This document shows, one piece after another, positions 11,586-22,379 of a DNA stretch of 64,000 nt (positions are counted from its first letter, which is position 1; each line of letters opens with the position of its first letter). This stretch comes from Micropterix aruncella (lineage: Eukaryota; Arthropoda; Insecta; Lepidoptera; Micropterigidae). Below the pieces are notes generated by a model, which saw nothing but the letters and a program-made list of their open reading frames with translations, was not told where the DNA came from and did not search any database. The DNA lies in assembly GCA_944548615.1 (NCBI GenBank), contig OX155961.1, positions 13,536,804-13,600,803 of the forward strand. Reading direction: 5' to 3'. Both the position numbers and the translations under genes were made by a program.

Positions 11586-11886
11586 CTAAGTACCTCGCGA
11601 ATAACAGCAACGACTTTGTCGTGGCGGTAAGTGTCCTTGATCCAAGGCCACCTTGCAGCCAGCTAGAATATGTCTAGCTGTCAACACCCCTAGCTGTGCA
11701 AGGGGTGTTGCTACAAAGGGGACATGAACTATCCTCGGCATAGCTCCAACGAGCGAGGCTACTGGGGTCTGGAAGTGTATGCTGAAAGGCATTTAAATAA
11801 AATTTCAGCATCTCTGGCGTCCAGTACACAACATTACTTTCCAGTGCATTGGAGGAGGAATGCAAAAGTCTCCAATTGTTGTCCAA
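11586..11886 (-). pseudogene. CCHC zinc-knuckle region, split over two frames
   Basis: SSCPLCSNTPCTAR is in one frame (11674-11886) and HILAGCKVALDQG in another (11586-11792). Together they correspond to the C-x2-C-x8-H-x4-C knuckle that sits intact in one frame in the copy at 50146. Compared with that copy, this one has an extra 16 bp, flanked by AGCTAG, between the Cys pair and the His, and lacks 5 bp further on near 11630. Confidence 0.8.
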
Positions 11887-14232
11887 TCATTCTGGCATTG
11901 AAGGCCAATAGCGTGAGCCATACTATTGCTGTCGTAATCTCCCCGCAAGAGAGACTTCTTCAAGTCCACATCGCTCATGGTTGTACTGCCATACCCCAGA
12001 CCAGTGCCATTCTGGCTGATTCCAGTTAGGAACTTTTTGTGGAAGTCAACGCGGGCTTGTAGATCATTTGACTCACTACGGCCACTTACTACGTGCTTCG
12101 ATATTGCCGGATCCTTGGAATTGCTTAGAATCGAATTTTTGGTTATTCTGGAGTTGGCGTAGAGCAGAGAGGGCAGTTTTAGAGCTAGCCCAAAATTGTG
12201 TTTGGACCTGAAGAGAGTCGAGGGGTCAGCTGGTTTGGCTAAGGACAACCAGGATTTTAGACTAGCTGTCACCAGTGCATCCAGACGAGACAGTTGGGTT
12301 TTGGTGAAATCGTAAATAAGAAAGGGCCATGACAAATGTGAAGTTAGATAGTTGTCATAGATCCAAGCCTTACGAGGGCCAGAAATTAGCAATGCATCTA
12401 TCTTTTCCAGGCAACTACGAAAATGTTCTATAACATGGTCGCCAGAGAGGTCTTTTCCCTGGCAGGTGATTTTCCTGCCGGGAAATTTGAAGTGGTTATT
12501 TGGGTCTATAAGGGAGATAATAGAGCCCTTATAGACCAATTTAGGGTCATAAGACGTAAATTTTGTGTCTATTCGGGCGAGTCCAAGGCAAAAACATTTG
12601 GAGGGCTTCACTTTTATACAGCCTGACCAGTCGCAGAACAGCTCCACTTTCTGTAATAGCAGGGAAAGCTGCTTGGGGCTCCTGGTGATAAAAGTTAGGT
12701 CGTCGGCAAAAGCGAGGCACGACGATGTGTATTGGCCGTCTGTTTTAAAACGGTAACCCAACCTCTTGTCGAACTGGGTCAGGCTTTCCAGCAATATATT
12801 GAAAACGATATTGAATATCGTCGGAGAGAGGCAACAGCCCTGAAACAGTCCAATTGAATATGATATAGAGCGGGTAGTCCATTCTTGCGTTTTGACATGG
12901 AACGTCAGACAGTTGTAGTAGGAGGCTACAATGTCACGCACCACAGGTGGGAAGTTGTACCAGCGGAGCGCAAAGTTGAGGAGACTGTGCCGAACTGACC
13001 CAAAGGCATTCTCTAGGTCGAGCCAGCATACATTGATTTGGCGTTCGTGCTGTCTCGCCTTAATGGCAGCAGCCAAGAGAGAATTGTGCTCGAGGCAGCC
13101 TGAGACGCCACGCATGAAGCCTTTTTGTACTGACACTCCAAGGTACTCGTTCCGGTGCATGAATTCGCTCATCCTCATGTGGACTATGCCAAAAAATATT
13201 TTGGCCACAGTATCTGTCAGAGCAATGGGCCGTGCGTCCTTTGGTCCGGTGCAAACTGGGACCTTCGGAATTAAGATGACTGTCGCTCGGCCGAAATTCT
13301 GTGGGACTACACCGCTATTCCATATATGTCGGAAGATGGATCCTAAATATTGCAGAAGGCAGGGGCACTTTTTATACACTAAATTGGGAATACCATCGGG
13401 ACCTGGAGTAGAGCCCGACGGCTTCCTTTTTATTTGATTTAAAATCTTATCTAGAGATGGGGGTTGAGAGGCGAAAGCTACTGTAGGCAGATGCGGAGGT
13501 TTAATGCCCGGAGGAGGGCTGTACGTATGGAGCCGCATTGGATCCTCATAAGTGGTCAAAAAGTATTCTGTGGCCATTTCTTCCGGGATTTGGATTGTGC
13601 CCTTAGCGGCAGACAAAACCTTTTTACTGTAGTTAAAACCGTTTTTGTCAAACCGGGATTCCTCTTTGGACTTGAGAAATGCTTCTTTGCGCTTGTTGTT
13701 TTGCGTTGCTACACTCTGTATCAGTTTGAGTATAGAGCGGTACGCGCGCGAGAAGTTGTGGCATAGGGCCTTATCTCCGGCTATCTTGGCTTCACGTGGC
13801 TGGCGACGAAGTAGCCGCTTCTGCCTACGGAGCTTTGCTTTAAATGCGTTTTCTCTGTGAACCGGGTCGACATGGGTAGATTTTGGGTAAACACCCGAGA
13901 AGTATTCATGGACCGCCACCTGGAAGGACGCCAGTTGAACACTGGCAGGGGCATTACGGTTCACAGAGTGGTCAAGGATTGAAGTTAAATTACTATTGTG
14001 AAATTCCCAATCCTCTTTCGCAAGTGAAGGGAATTTTAGAGGAGGGAAAGATATGATTGGCGCAGGTCGTGGAGACCGGTCGGGTGACAAACTGCGGGCA
14101 GATGTATAGTCTAGGGACGTGTGAGGTTCGACTCTGTCCGTGACTCCTTGCGACGGTTTAAGACACTGCCGTGCAGCGTCGCTATCATCATGCCCAGCAA
14201 TATGCTTGTTTAGCCACGCCAGACGTTTATAC
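11805..14232 (-). pseudogene. Reverse transcriptase part of the endonuclease-type retrotransposon
   Basis: An open frame of 761 codons from 14090; the same frame stays open upstream to about 14232 and reads a basic segment ending WLNKH before that, so the true N-terminus is missing. Numbering from 14090: PSGSTPGPDGIPN (RT fingers, ~224-236), WLDLENAF (motif A, Asp358), FQGCCLSP (416-423), and FADD (461-464, catalytic pair). The thumb follows. It copies element RNA into DNA at a nicked target. The frame ends in a stop at 11805, before the zinc knuckle, which continues in another frame. Family resemblance is clear; the exact clade (NeSL, HERO or another) needs a tree. Confidence 0.9.
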
Positions 14233-14235
14233 TTC

Positions 14236-14313
14236 TTTTGACTATTATTTTTTGACTATATTTGATTTTTGACTATATTGGTTTTTGACTATATTTGACT
14301 TTTGACTATATTG
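14236..14313. repeat. Tandem TTTTTGACTATAT tract
   Basis: Five variants of TTTTGACTATATTNG with a period near 15 bp, directly abutting the truncated 5' end of the retrotransposon. Confidence 0.8.
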
Positions 14314-14593
14314 AATATTATATTTCATATTACGTATGTGTAAAGATATCGTTTTTTTTTTGTCGTCTACCTTATACGTGATTAGCCAGTGTTTAACTCT
14401 GTATTCGGTTTTTGTTTCTAAATTCGTATTTTCAGAGGTCAAAGAGTTTAAAGGCCAAATACACAAGTGACATTTTTAAGCGGACTTTAGGAAGGGCTAT
14501 TTGACTTTGCTCCGAGTGTCATGATCATGTACATTTTAAGCGTACACTCGTTGTATGAAAATGCCTACGTCACCGAAGTTACGTCTCTCGCAA

Positions 14594-14596
<3 letters not shown>

Positions 14597-14670
<74 letters not shown>
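14597..14670. repeat. (CT)n microsatellite, ~74 bp
   Basis: Uninterrupted CT dinucleotides. The ORF running through it (Ser-Leu repeats) is an artefact of the repeat. Confidence 0.95.
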
Positions 14671-14675
<5 letters not shown>

Positions 14676-14703
14676 AGTTTCCGTCAGAGCTCTGAACTCA
14701 CTA

Positions 14704-14739
14704 CCATATGAGGCCACCAGAAACAGAGGGGCCCAAATG
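14704..14739 (-). repeat. Short repeat, inverted partner of 16305-16337
   Basis: CCATATGAGGCCACCAGAAA followed by CAGAGGGGCCCAA is the near reverse complement of 16305-16337 (TTGGGCCACTCTGGTTCTGG then TGGCCTCATATG). The pair brackets the LINE at 14889-16250. Confidence 0.6.
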
Positions 14740-14888
14740 CAAAAATCATTTTTGTGGTTATGGTTAACCTAGGTCACTGTGGTCTAATAATAATAAGACT
14801 GCATGTAAAATACAACATCAAAACTATTTGTATAGCTTTATCTGTGATTTCTTGAAAAAAATAATTTTGGACCACTCTGGATTTGTAA

Positions 14889-16250
14889 ATATTTATTTAT
14901 TTATTTATTTATTTATTTATTAGTTTCAAATAGTATTCAAGGGCATTACAGATGAATCCGATTCGCCCTTGAATATTAAAGCTGGAGTGTAAGTCTACAA
15001 ATAAATGACTACATAACTAAATTAATGCTAACATTGAACAAGAAAAAAACATAAAAATATAAAACTAAATAAAAGACAGATTATGATAAACATGAGATAG
15101 CAGGGAGATGCCTTTTTAGCTGCCAAAGGGATGTACAAAAGATATCTATTTCAGTGGGTAAGGAATTAAGAAGAGCTATAACCCTTCCCACTGGCCTGTC
15201 TACAAAAATATTTGTACTGTGGTACGGCACATTAAACAATAGATGCGATCTCCTCGCTGTGTAATTTACCGGTACGTACAATTCAAACTTACATAGTATC
15301 TCTGGCAAATAAATCGTTCGTTGAATAAGTTTATATGCAAATATAATTAGTGAAATATATCGACGACTTTCAAGACTGTTGTATCCTACCATTCCTAGCA
15401 CAAAATCTGACGGAAATAAGTATGGATAAATATTGTATTTTCTGTAATAAATATATCTTAAAAATTTTCTTTGAATACGCTCTACCATCTGAATGTATTT
15501 GTTTTCACTTGTACACCAGATGACCGAGTTATATTCAAGTATGCTACGGACTAAACAATTATATAGTAGAAACATTACATGAATATTATTAAACTGTTTG
15601 CATATGCGAGTAACAAAACCGACCATTTTGCTAGCACGATTGCAAATATTTGTAATGTGTGCACGGAAGTTCAACTGTGTATCAAATGTAATTCCCAGGT
15701 CCCTCACCTCGGTTGACCTTTTTAAAATTGACCCGTTTATTGTGTATAGAAAAAGCAAGGTGTTTTCTTCTTAGTGATGGTTAAAACAGAGCACTTGTTA
15801 GTGTTGAATTCCATGTCATTGACAGAGCCCCATCTTGAAAGTGCATCTATATCTTGCTGTAATATTTCCGCTTCTCGAGCATCTGTTATTTGATGAAAAA
15901 TTTTCACGTCATCAGCGAATAGTGAGCAGTGACTATATTTTACAAATTTATGTAAATCATTAATGGAAATGAGGAACAAAATCGTAGAGAGATTCGCACC
16001 TTGCGGCACCCCCGAATGAACCTTAAAGAGGGCTGACTCGGAGGAACCAAAGCTGACTAATTGTCTCCTGTTTTTGAAATAGCTTGCGAAGAACTTCACA
16101 AGATGTTTAGAGAAACCGAAGTCAAAAAGCTTCTGTAAGAGGATGTCTCTGTTAACCCTGTCAAATGCCTTGGCCATGTCCAAGTATATAACATCTACTT
16201 GGAGGCCACGGTCCAGGGCGGTAGTGGCATACTCTGTCAATGACAATAAA
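14889..16250 (-). mobile_element. Jockey-superfamily LINE J1, 5' truncated
   Basis: A minus-strand RT fragment with a non-coding 3' end (14925-15080) and a (TAAA)n tail on that strand (14889-14922). The ORF starts inside the RT domain, so the endonuclease and the first RT motifs are missing. The cut-off 5' end is near 16250. This is a typical dead LINE insertion. Confidence 0.9.
15081..16246 (-). pseudogene. LINE J1 reverse transcriptase, frameshifted
   Basis: First frame (15737-16246, 169 codons): YLDMAKAFDRV (motif A), SGVPQGANLSTILF (motif B region) and LFADDVKIF (catalytic FADD). The second frame (15081-15758, 225 codons) continues with LGITFDTQLNFRAHI and the C-terminal LINE domain (SILEYNSVIW). 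The frames overlap around 15740-15765, where TPCFFYTQ and FLYTINGS cover the same stretch, so one small indel explains the break. RT of a copy-and-paste element; inactive. Confidence 0.9.
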
Positions 16251-16916
16251 TTGGTGCATTTTTATATGGATTTTTGCATCAAACTTAAAGTCACCAAAAT
16301 GTCACTTGGGCCACTCTGGTTCTGGTGGCCTCATATGTCTGTCTACGCCGGATTTCCCATCAAAAACATGGTCATTTATGACTACTCACCCGAAAAGGAA
16401 TGATTAACATTGTAATATTGACTCTAATTTAATTTTCAAAACAAACAATGTGAAACCGCCCACGAGAATGCTTAATTTTCTCGTAAGTCCGCCGGAGGCC
16501 GCGCCGGAACAGCGAAGCCATGAAGATCGTCGCTACTCGACGGCATAATCTGGCGTCTTCCGTCGATTCTGCGCCCGTCGTCGTTCTCTAAGCCCCGTAC
16601 ACCTGCCCCCATAGGATTCCAGGATTTATCCTCAACATTCCTTAAAGCGTTTCGAGATTTTGTAGCGGGATAAATTTAACAGACAATGCAATCGCAATAT
16701 ACATAAGCAGAACCATTCATTATATAGCGTATTAGATTGGTCAATGCAGTACTACGACAGTGTACACTGGGAAAAATATTTGGATTTCTTGATACAATAT
16801 CGTTTTGTTCTTACGGTTTTATACAGAATAATGAAGTTTAATTGTTGAATTCCAAGGAATTTTGTTGAAACTCCATTACTCGATTGTATGTTACCCATGC
16901 TCCCTACGGGTAATAC

Positions 16917-17450
16917 GAAAATAGAATAGAATAGAATAACTTTATTGTGCTATAAAAACATAATGAATATTACACTGGTTTTATTAAAAAAGACAATTTA
17001 TACACAAAGAAGTAGTAAAGTTAAATATAAAATAAACTTATACAAGTATATGTCAGTAACTTGTGCTAAGGTTGCCCAGGAAAGGATAAATGAGAGGACA
17101 AGGTGAGGTGTTTGGTTAGTGGCTGTGTAAAAATAAATGTTTCTTCAACAACTTTTTGAAAGTATGTAACGAAGGTGCATGCCTGATAGAGTGAGGAAGC
17201 TGATTCCATAAACGAGCAGAATGGACTGTAAAAGAATGCGTGTAAACAGAAGAATGATGTATCGGAATGGCGAGTGTGTTATCCCGGCTTGATCGAAGTG
17301 GAAGACCGTGGCCTCCCAAAGGGTGGAAATTCTCCTTGAGATAGGAGGGTGAAGTGGGGTTATTGAGTATGTTGTAGAGTAGCGACAACGTATGCAAATT
17401 TCTTCGATCGCGAATAGGAAGCCAATGAACGGTATAATGTAGCTTTAACG
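16917..17450 (-). mobile_element. LINE J2, 3' end only
   Basis: The minus strand reads WLPIRDRRN-like then SARLWNQLPHSIR and TFKKLLKKHLF (17116-17397), the usual C-terminus of Jockey/CR1-type RTs. A 3' UTR (16940-17115) and an (ATAGA)n-type tail (16917-16939) follow. Strongly 5' truncated. Confidence 0.85.
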
Positions 17451-18255
17451 TGATTCTTGTGACTGACTATAACCTTACATATGTTATAACATGCTGTCAT
17501 GGTAAAAATAAGATCTCGTTGTGCACCGTAATGAAGTGCGGTGTATTTGCCATGCCCGTGACATGGTAACTACACCGTTAGGCGCCATGTTGATACATAC
17601 GTACGCACCACAGTACATGTAATATTTTCTAATACTTTTTTTTGCGTCGTATCAATTTTATGCTTAGTATTCATTTGTACGTGCAAACCTTTAGGGGGAC
17701 GTGCCGTCGTTTTCAGAATAGACTTACACAATTTGCACTGAGCAGTCAGTCCATCTTCTGTCTTCAAAAAGTATGCTATACTTCCAGCAAGCTATTAAAC
17801 TCCTTAGGTATAAACTATGTTCGATGACGTGATGACACCAATTTCATCATACGAAAACAATTTCCGACAGAAAACTAGTATATTGTTTACTATTAAAAAC
17901 AATCGGAACACTCTGCCTTATCAAATTATTACGTTACGCGCACGAAAACCGTTTTTTTCCGTTCTCCGAGGACCCCTGTCATTATAGCGCCAGGAATCAC
18001 CGGATGTGATGTGACGGTGAGCGCTGCGTAGCTTTGCGCCGTGGATGGCCAGGAAATGAGCTGCTGTGCAATCTCGCAAATCTTGCGAGATTGCGTGTGA
18101 TTTTGCGTGCAAGTTTAATCTTTCAAAATTAGTGCAAGATCTTGGTATTTCGAGATCTCGGTATACCGATATTGCATTCCCTAATTACGGCGTTATATTT
18201 TTCTCAGTATAGGTTGCACTCGTAGTTCCAAAAATTGATTCATGGTCAATATAGT
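17451..18255. other. Non-coding; remnants of repeat C
   Basis: GACTATAACC, CATGGTAACTAC, CGCCATGTTGATACATACGT and a terminal GTTATATTTTTCTCAGTATA near 18192 echo the repeat at 8430-8654 and 51003-51290. No gene signature. Confidence 0.4.
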
Positions 18256-18259
18256 CTAA

Positions 18260-18969
18260 AGCCTTTTATTCATCTAAAATTTGAAATACAGTTGGATATG
18301 TCATAATAATAAATGTTTAAAATACAAATAATCAAAATACGAATGAAACAAACATTGAAATAAAGCAAATTAATCAATAGCATACAACTAATGCAACAAA
18401 TAATCAATAAAAATAATACTAATAATAATCAACGTCGAACAAAGTAAAACATAAATGCTTAACCCTTCAGGACTCGGCCCCTCAGCCGATTGACAAGTTG
18501 CTGTCCCAAAAAAAATTTGTAAAATTTAGTAAAAAAATTGAATTACGACACTCTCTCACCAAAACATTAATTACTGCCAAACCACTGTACTCATAATCAA
18601 AATGAAACATATTAACATAATAAAACATAATAAAATAAAATTATTTAAATTAAAATAAAATTAACGAGGCCGTCATGCTGAATCGTGTTGGGGCCGATAT
18701 CGGCCAATCGGGGCCCGAGGGGTTAATGATCAAATAAGTAAAACGACAATAATTATAATCAAAGACAAACCACATTCGCACAAAGGCAAGCTTGATACAT
18801 AGTATCCCAAATGTACAATAAACTTGAAGAACCTGGTAAAATATTAGATAATATCAATAGTTTAAAAATTATAATTAATAAATGGCTATTGGAGTTGGCT
18901 GTTGAGGCGTTCTGGAACGGGCAAAGAACTGAAAATTGTAGTTTAATGATTAATATATTAAATCTATGA
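18260..18969 (+). mobile_element. Repeat Y copy 2 and LINE C-terminal remnant, split by a MITE
   Basis: 18260-18458 and 18727-18770 parallel repeat Y at 10565-10870. The plus strand then reads MYNKLEEPGKIL, SLKIIINKWLLE and a stop (TGA, ~18969), the form of a Jockey/CR1 RT C-terminus (YNKLP...FK..LK.WL). An in-frame stop lies just before, so it is dead. The piggyBac-like MITE at 18463-18722 interrupts it. Confidence 0.55.
18463..18722. mobile_element. piggyBac-like MITE (260 bp)
   Basis: Flanked by TTAA on both sides (18459-18462, 18723-18726), the piggyBac target duplication. Ends are CCCTTCAGGACTCGGCCCC and GGGGCCCGAGGGG, inverted but imperfect. The uninterrupted relative at 10565-10870 serves as an empty site. 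No transposase. Confidence 0.75.
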
Positions 18970-20472
18970 AAGTAGTGAATATACCTATTTTTATTATTAG
19001 TACTTAATCTATTATATGTAGCAAATATACTGTGTATATTTTTTATTATCTGCATAATATTACTTGATTTCTAATCTCTACTAATAAGCCTTATTTTAAT
19101 GTCAGCTGGAAATCTAAAATAAGTCGCAAATCGCACATCTAGGTACAGGCGTAAGCCTAGTTAGGTGTGTGACGTCCCTCGGGTTGCATGGGATTAGGAT
19201 GAATCAATTTGTAGCTTTGTTTTGTTTTTTTTTTTAATTCATTATTTTTTTTCTAATAAAGTCCTATTTTCAATATAATGTATGAAATAAGTCCGGTATT
19301 TTCATAAATACAGTCCACTTTCTTGTATTAAACTTGGTCACTGACATCTACTCACAGAGATAAAATACTCAACCATAGGGTAACATATTCTTCGTTTCAA
19401 GCGGTATTGCTATTTTGTCGTAAGAAATTATTTTTATCTTCTATTGTTACTTTTTTTTCACACAAATGGTCGAAATAAAAATATTCCATCAAGCTGATAT
19501 TGGGCCCGAATGCGTAAAATTGGAATTAAAATCAGAAATAGTTCATGCGGTCGAGACAGGCCAATACTTTAGAGCGGAATATAAAATGATGATTGTCACT
19601 TTTCCAGCATACAACTACCAATCGAGCATAAAGCTGCATAATGTATAACCGGACGAAATATTTTCAAACTAATTCAGATGACTTTACTTTCGGCAGGTAG
19701 CTTTGTGCGGGAAATAGGATGTTTCATTGTACATTTCGCTCTAACGTACTGCTCTGTCTCTTTCGCATGATCTATTTACCGATATCAGTTCACCAAGAAA
19801 CCCAACCGAGCCCATTGTTATACTATTATACCGGATATTAAGGAAATGAATTTTATTTATTTTGCCAGTTCGATGCGTTTTTTCTAATTTCCGTTATTTT
19901 TCTTTATCTGGTAACCGGTTGTATTTCGGCTGCCTTTCCACGATTTTTCATACTGAATACCTCAACTCTGTCGCATACACTGTTTTATCTGTTACCGAAT
20001 GCCGGCCTATTTATAATAAAGAAGACCGTGATTTTCTTCTGTTAATTGTAATGTTTATTGTTATCGTTGCCAGAATATTTTACACAAAATCCAGAAAAAT
20101 GTTTTGTAGCTCGACAATACCGGTCGTGTCAGCAGTTCATCCTATTTTTTTTTTGCATTTTCGCGTCAACATCCGAACTGGCATCCAAACAGAGGTTTAT
20201 TTCGTAACATACATTTTACATTTCCTTATGATTTTAAACCCTTCTTGCATTTTTTATGAAGTTCAAAATCAGTAGTAGTTACATTTAAAATAAAACCTCA
20301 TGCAAAACATAAAAGTTTTTATTGAATTTTATGGACCGATTGTTCGAATTAGGTTCGATTTGTAAGCCTGGAGAATCGATTATTTTAGCCTTTTCTAAAC
20401 ATTTCTAGCTTTTTCTTGACGCAGAGCGCTGGATTCTACAGTATCCGCAGACAGCCAACAGCATTTTGGTCT
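18970..20472. other. AT-rich intron sequence, nothing recognised
   Basis: The 137-codon ORF at 19862-20275 is hydrophobic, begins at an alternative start, matches no known domain by eye and has no splice context. I see no transposon ends. Confidence 0.45.
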
Positions 20473-20544
20473 AGGACATTTTAATTTCCAAGGACATTTT
20501 AATTTCCAATGGCATTTTAATTTCCAAGGACATTTTAATTTCCA
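20473..20544 (+). repeat. 18-bp minisatellite, 4 units
   Basis: AGGACATTTTAATTTCCA at 20473, 20491, 20509 (with ATGG instead of AGGA) and 20527. Period exactly 18 bp. Confidence 0.95.
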
Positions 20545-20836
20545 AGGATAAGCCAGCGGATAACGTGTGTCATATATTTTTTTTGAGTAAGATTGTATTA
20601 AATGGTTTAAAGAATTGTCTGTGACTAAAGGTTATTGAACAATGTGACACGGCTCGACTTCAAAACCGTACTGTTTTTTACAAGCTTTAATTTACCTTGC
20701 AATGTTTGTCAGTATGTTTGTTTAGGTCAAATCTTGCAAGCAGAATTAGAACCACTTCCTCCTATCATACGTCAAAATTTTACATGTTGGTTCCGTTCCG
20801 ATGACAATGAATTTTTATGGTAAGCATGACCTGATT

Positions 20837-21215
20837 CTGCACCCAGAATCAGTTCCCGACGAGGGGACTCCTCAACGGTCAACAGCAAAGACACGACATT
20901 TTGTATACGCATTCAATTATGATAGCCCGTTATAAGTTTCACTGCGACAGGGCTGCTGCACCCAGAGTTGGCTTCTAACGAGGGGACGCCTCAACGGTCA
21001 ACAGCACAGAAACTAAATTTGGTATATGCATTCAATTATGATAGCACGTTCCAAATTTCTTCGCGATAGGGCTGCTGCACCCAGGGTTACCTTCCAACGA
21101 GGGGACTCCTCAACGGTCAATAGCAAAAACTCAAAATTCTGTATAGCATTCAATTATTATAGCCCGTTCTGAGTTCCACTATGATATGGCTGCTGCACCC
21201 AGGGTTGGCTCGGGA
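20837..21215 (+). repeat. 119-bp minisatellite, 3.2 units
   Basis: Units start CTGCACCCAG at 20837, 20956, 21075 and 21193 (partial). Each carries ACGAGGGGACTCCTCAACGG and GCATTCAATTATGATAGC. It ends about 85 bp before convertase exon A. Confidence 0.95.
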
Positions 21216-21298
21216 CAGAGCATTTTTATAAAAGCTTGATTTTAAAAATGTGTCTTTAATATTAACTTATTTAATTTTTGAATTTCTTTTTTTCCCAG

Positions 21299-21574
21299 AT
21301 CTTCAACAACCACTTCCATTTCCGGCATCAGGCGGTGCAGCGTCGTTCTATTTCTCCATCCACCCATCATCACACTCGCCTAGTGTCCGATGAGCGAGTG
21401 CGATGGGCCCGGCAGCAAAAGCTGCTCTCGCGGAAGAAGCGCGATTTCCAGAACATTCCGAGGGCTAGGAGTGGTGCCACGCCGAGGTTCGTCTCCGGAC
21501 AGCCTCCAGACGAGAACAGTCTGGACGCCAAGTTCTTCCTGAACGATCAGCGGTGGCCGAATATGTGGTATCTT
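21299..21574 (+). CDS. Fur: Furin-like convertase exon A: prodomain end and maturation site
   Basis: Acceptor AG lies at 21297-21298 after a T/C-rich tract; donor GTGAGT starts at 21575. The exon is 276 bp, 92 codons, phase 0 at both ends. The peptide begins IFNNHFHFRHQAV, the conserved end of the furin prodomain. QRRSISPS looks like the internal second prodomain cleavage region. SRKKRDFQ gives the primary autocatalytic site, R-K-K-R before D. After about 35 variable residues it ends RWPNMWYL, the usual start of the catalytic domain. The start is set by the splice acceptor; a track ORF beginning slightly earlier reads intron. A 119-bp tandem repeat ends about 85 bp upstream of the exon. Confidence 0.93.
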
Positions 21575-21642
21575 GTGAGTAAATCTTTAATTATATAAAA
21601 CATTTTCAGTTCCATTAAGCATCTAGCAGATTTTCGTTTTAA

Positions 21643-22308
21643 ACCCTTCAGCTACGTAATAACCAAATTTGGTTGCACATCAGAACACAACATACGTGAC
21701 GACTAATATTGGCGGCTTGCTCCCGGAGCGCACAGTAATATTATTTTCTAATTCGAACGCATCCTAAAATCCATACCAAATGTCTCATTATTACCATAGA
21801 TACATAGATGGCCGCTAGAATAATTTCGCGCGTCATTTCGCGGATATTTCTGGTAAAATTCTATTGTCAAACATCATAATTTTTTTTCCGAGAAATCATC
21901 AAAATTTTTATTGGTTTTATGAGCTAATATCTAATTATTTTTGTACGTAAATAAGCAAAACAAAATATTATTTTTAATAGAGAATCTAATAAAGATATGA
22001 TAGTATTTACAATTTCTAAATAGAGTTCCGTATTTTTTCCCAAGTTAGAAAGATAAGTACCTACAAGTTAGAAATACCGATTTTTTTTCACTTTTTCGAC
22101 TTTCTCATATTTATTCATAATTATATAATTGTTTTACAAAATGAGATTTCAGTATTCTATATAAGAAATTTCAATGCGATCATTATTCTTTTTATGGATG
22201 CTATAGTAGTTCCATAGTTATAGTACTTATTGTCGAGCGCGGCGATATTGCCATAAATTCCAATAAATTGCCGCGGTCTGCCATGAAATTATGCCGCTAC
22301 TCGAAGGG
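21643..22308. mobile_element. Possible piggyBac-like MITE (~666 bp)
   Basis: TTAA at 21639-21642 and 22309-22312. Inside, ACCCTTCAGCTACG on the left and CGCTACTCGAAGGG on the right are inverted partners apart from one base. Interior AT-rich, with no transposase. Lies in the intron 64 bp after exon A. Confidence 0.5.
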
Positions 22309-22379
22309 TTAAGATTACATTTCCTAACTTACACGATTTAGTCTCGCTCTTTTAGGTAAATTCGGTAAGATTCGATCGA

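Larger units (their letters stand above)
10880..14232 (-). mobile_element. Non-LTR retrotransposon with restriction-like endonuclease (5' truncated)
   Basis: Coding order on the minus strand is reverse transcriptase, CCHC knuckle, then a PD-(D/E)XK-type endonuclease at the C-terminus. This is the arrangement of the R2/NeSL/HERO grade of target-primed retrotransposons, unlike the APE-type LINEs elsewhere in the window. The 3' UTR (10880-11044) is shared with copies at 48118-48290 and 50836-51010, including GTGGTAGGTTTAGGACAGCT and CGGAGCTGCCATGGAATTCA. The 5' end stops at about 14232 beside a TTTTTGACTATA tandem tract. Shifts of frame between the three domains show that the copy is dead. Confidence 0.9.

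Noticed and set aside
14521..14772. ORF with long Ser-Leu repeat
   Set aside because: Product of the (CT)n microsatellite.
19862..20275. 137-codon hydrophobic ORF
   Set aside because: AT-rich intron sequence read in frame; no membrane-protein family recognised and no splice signals that fit.
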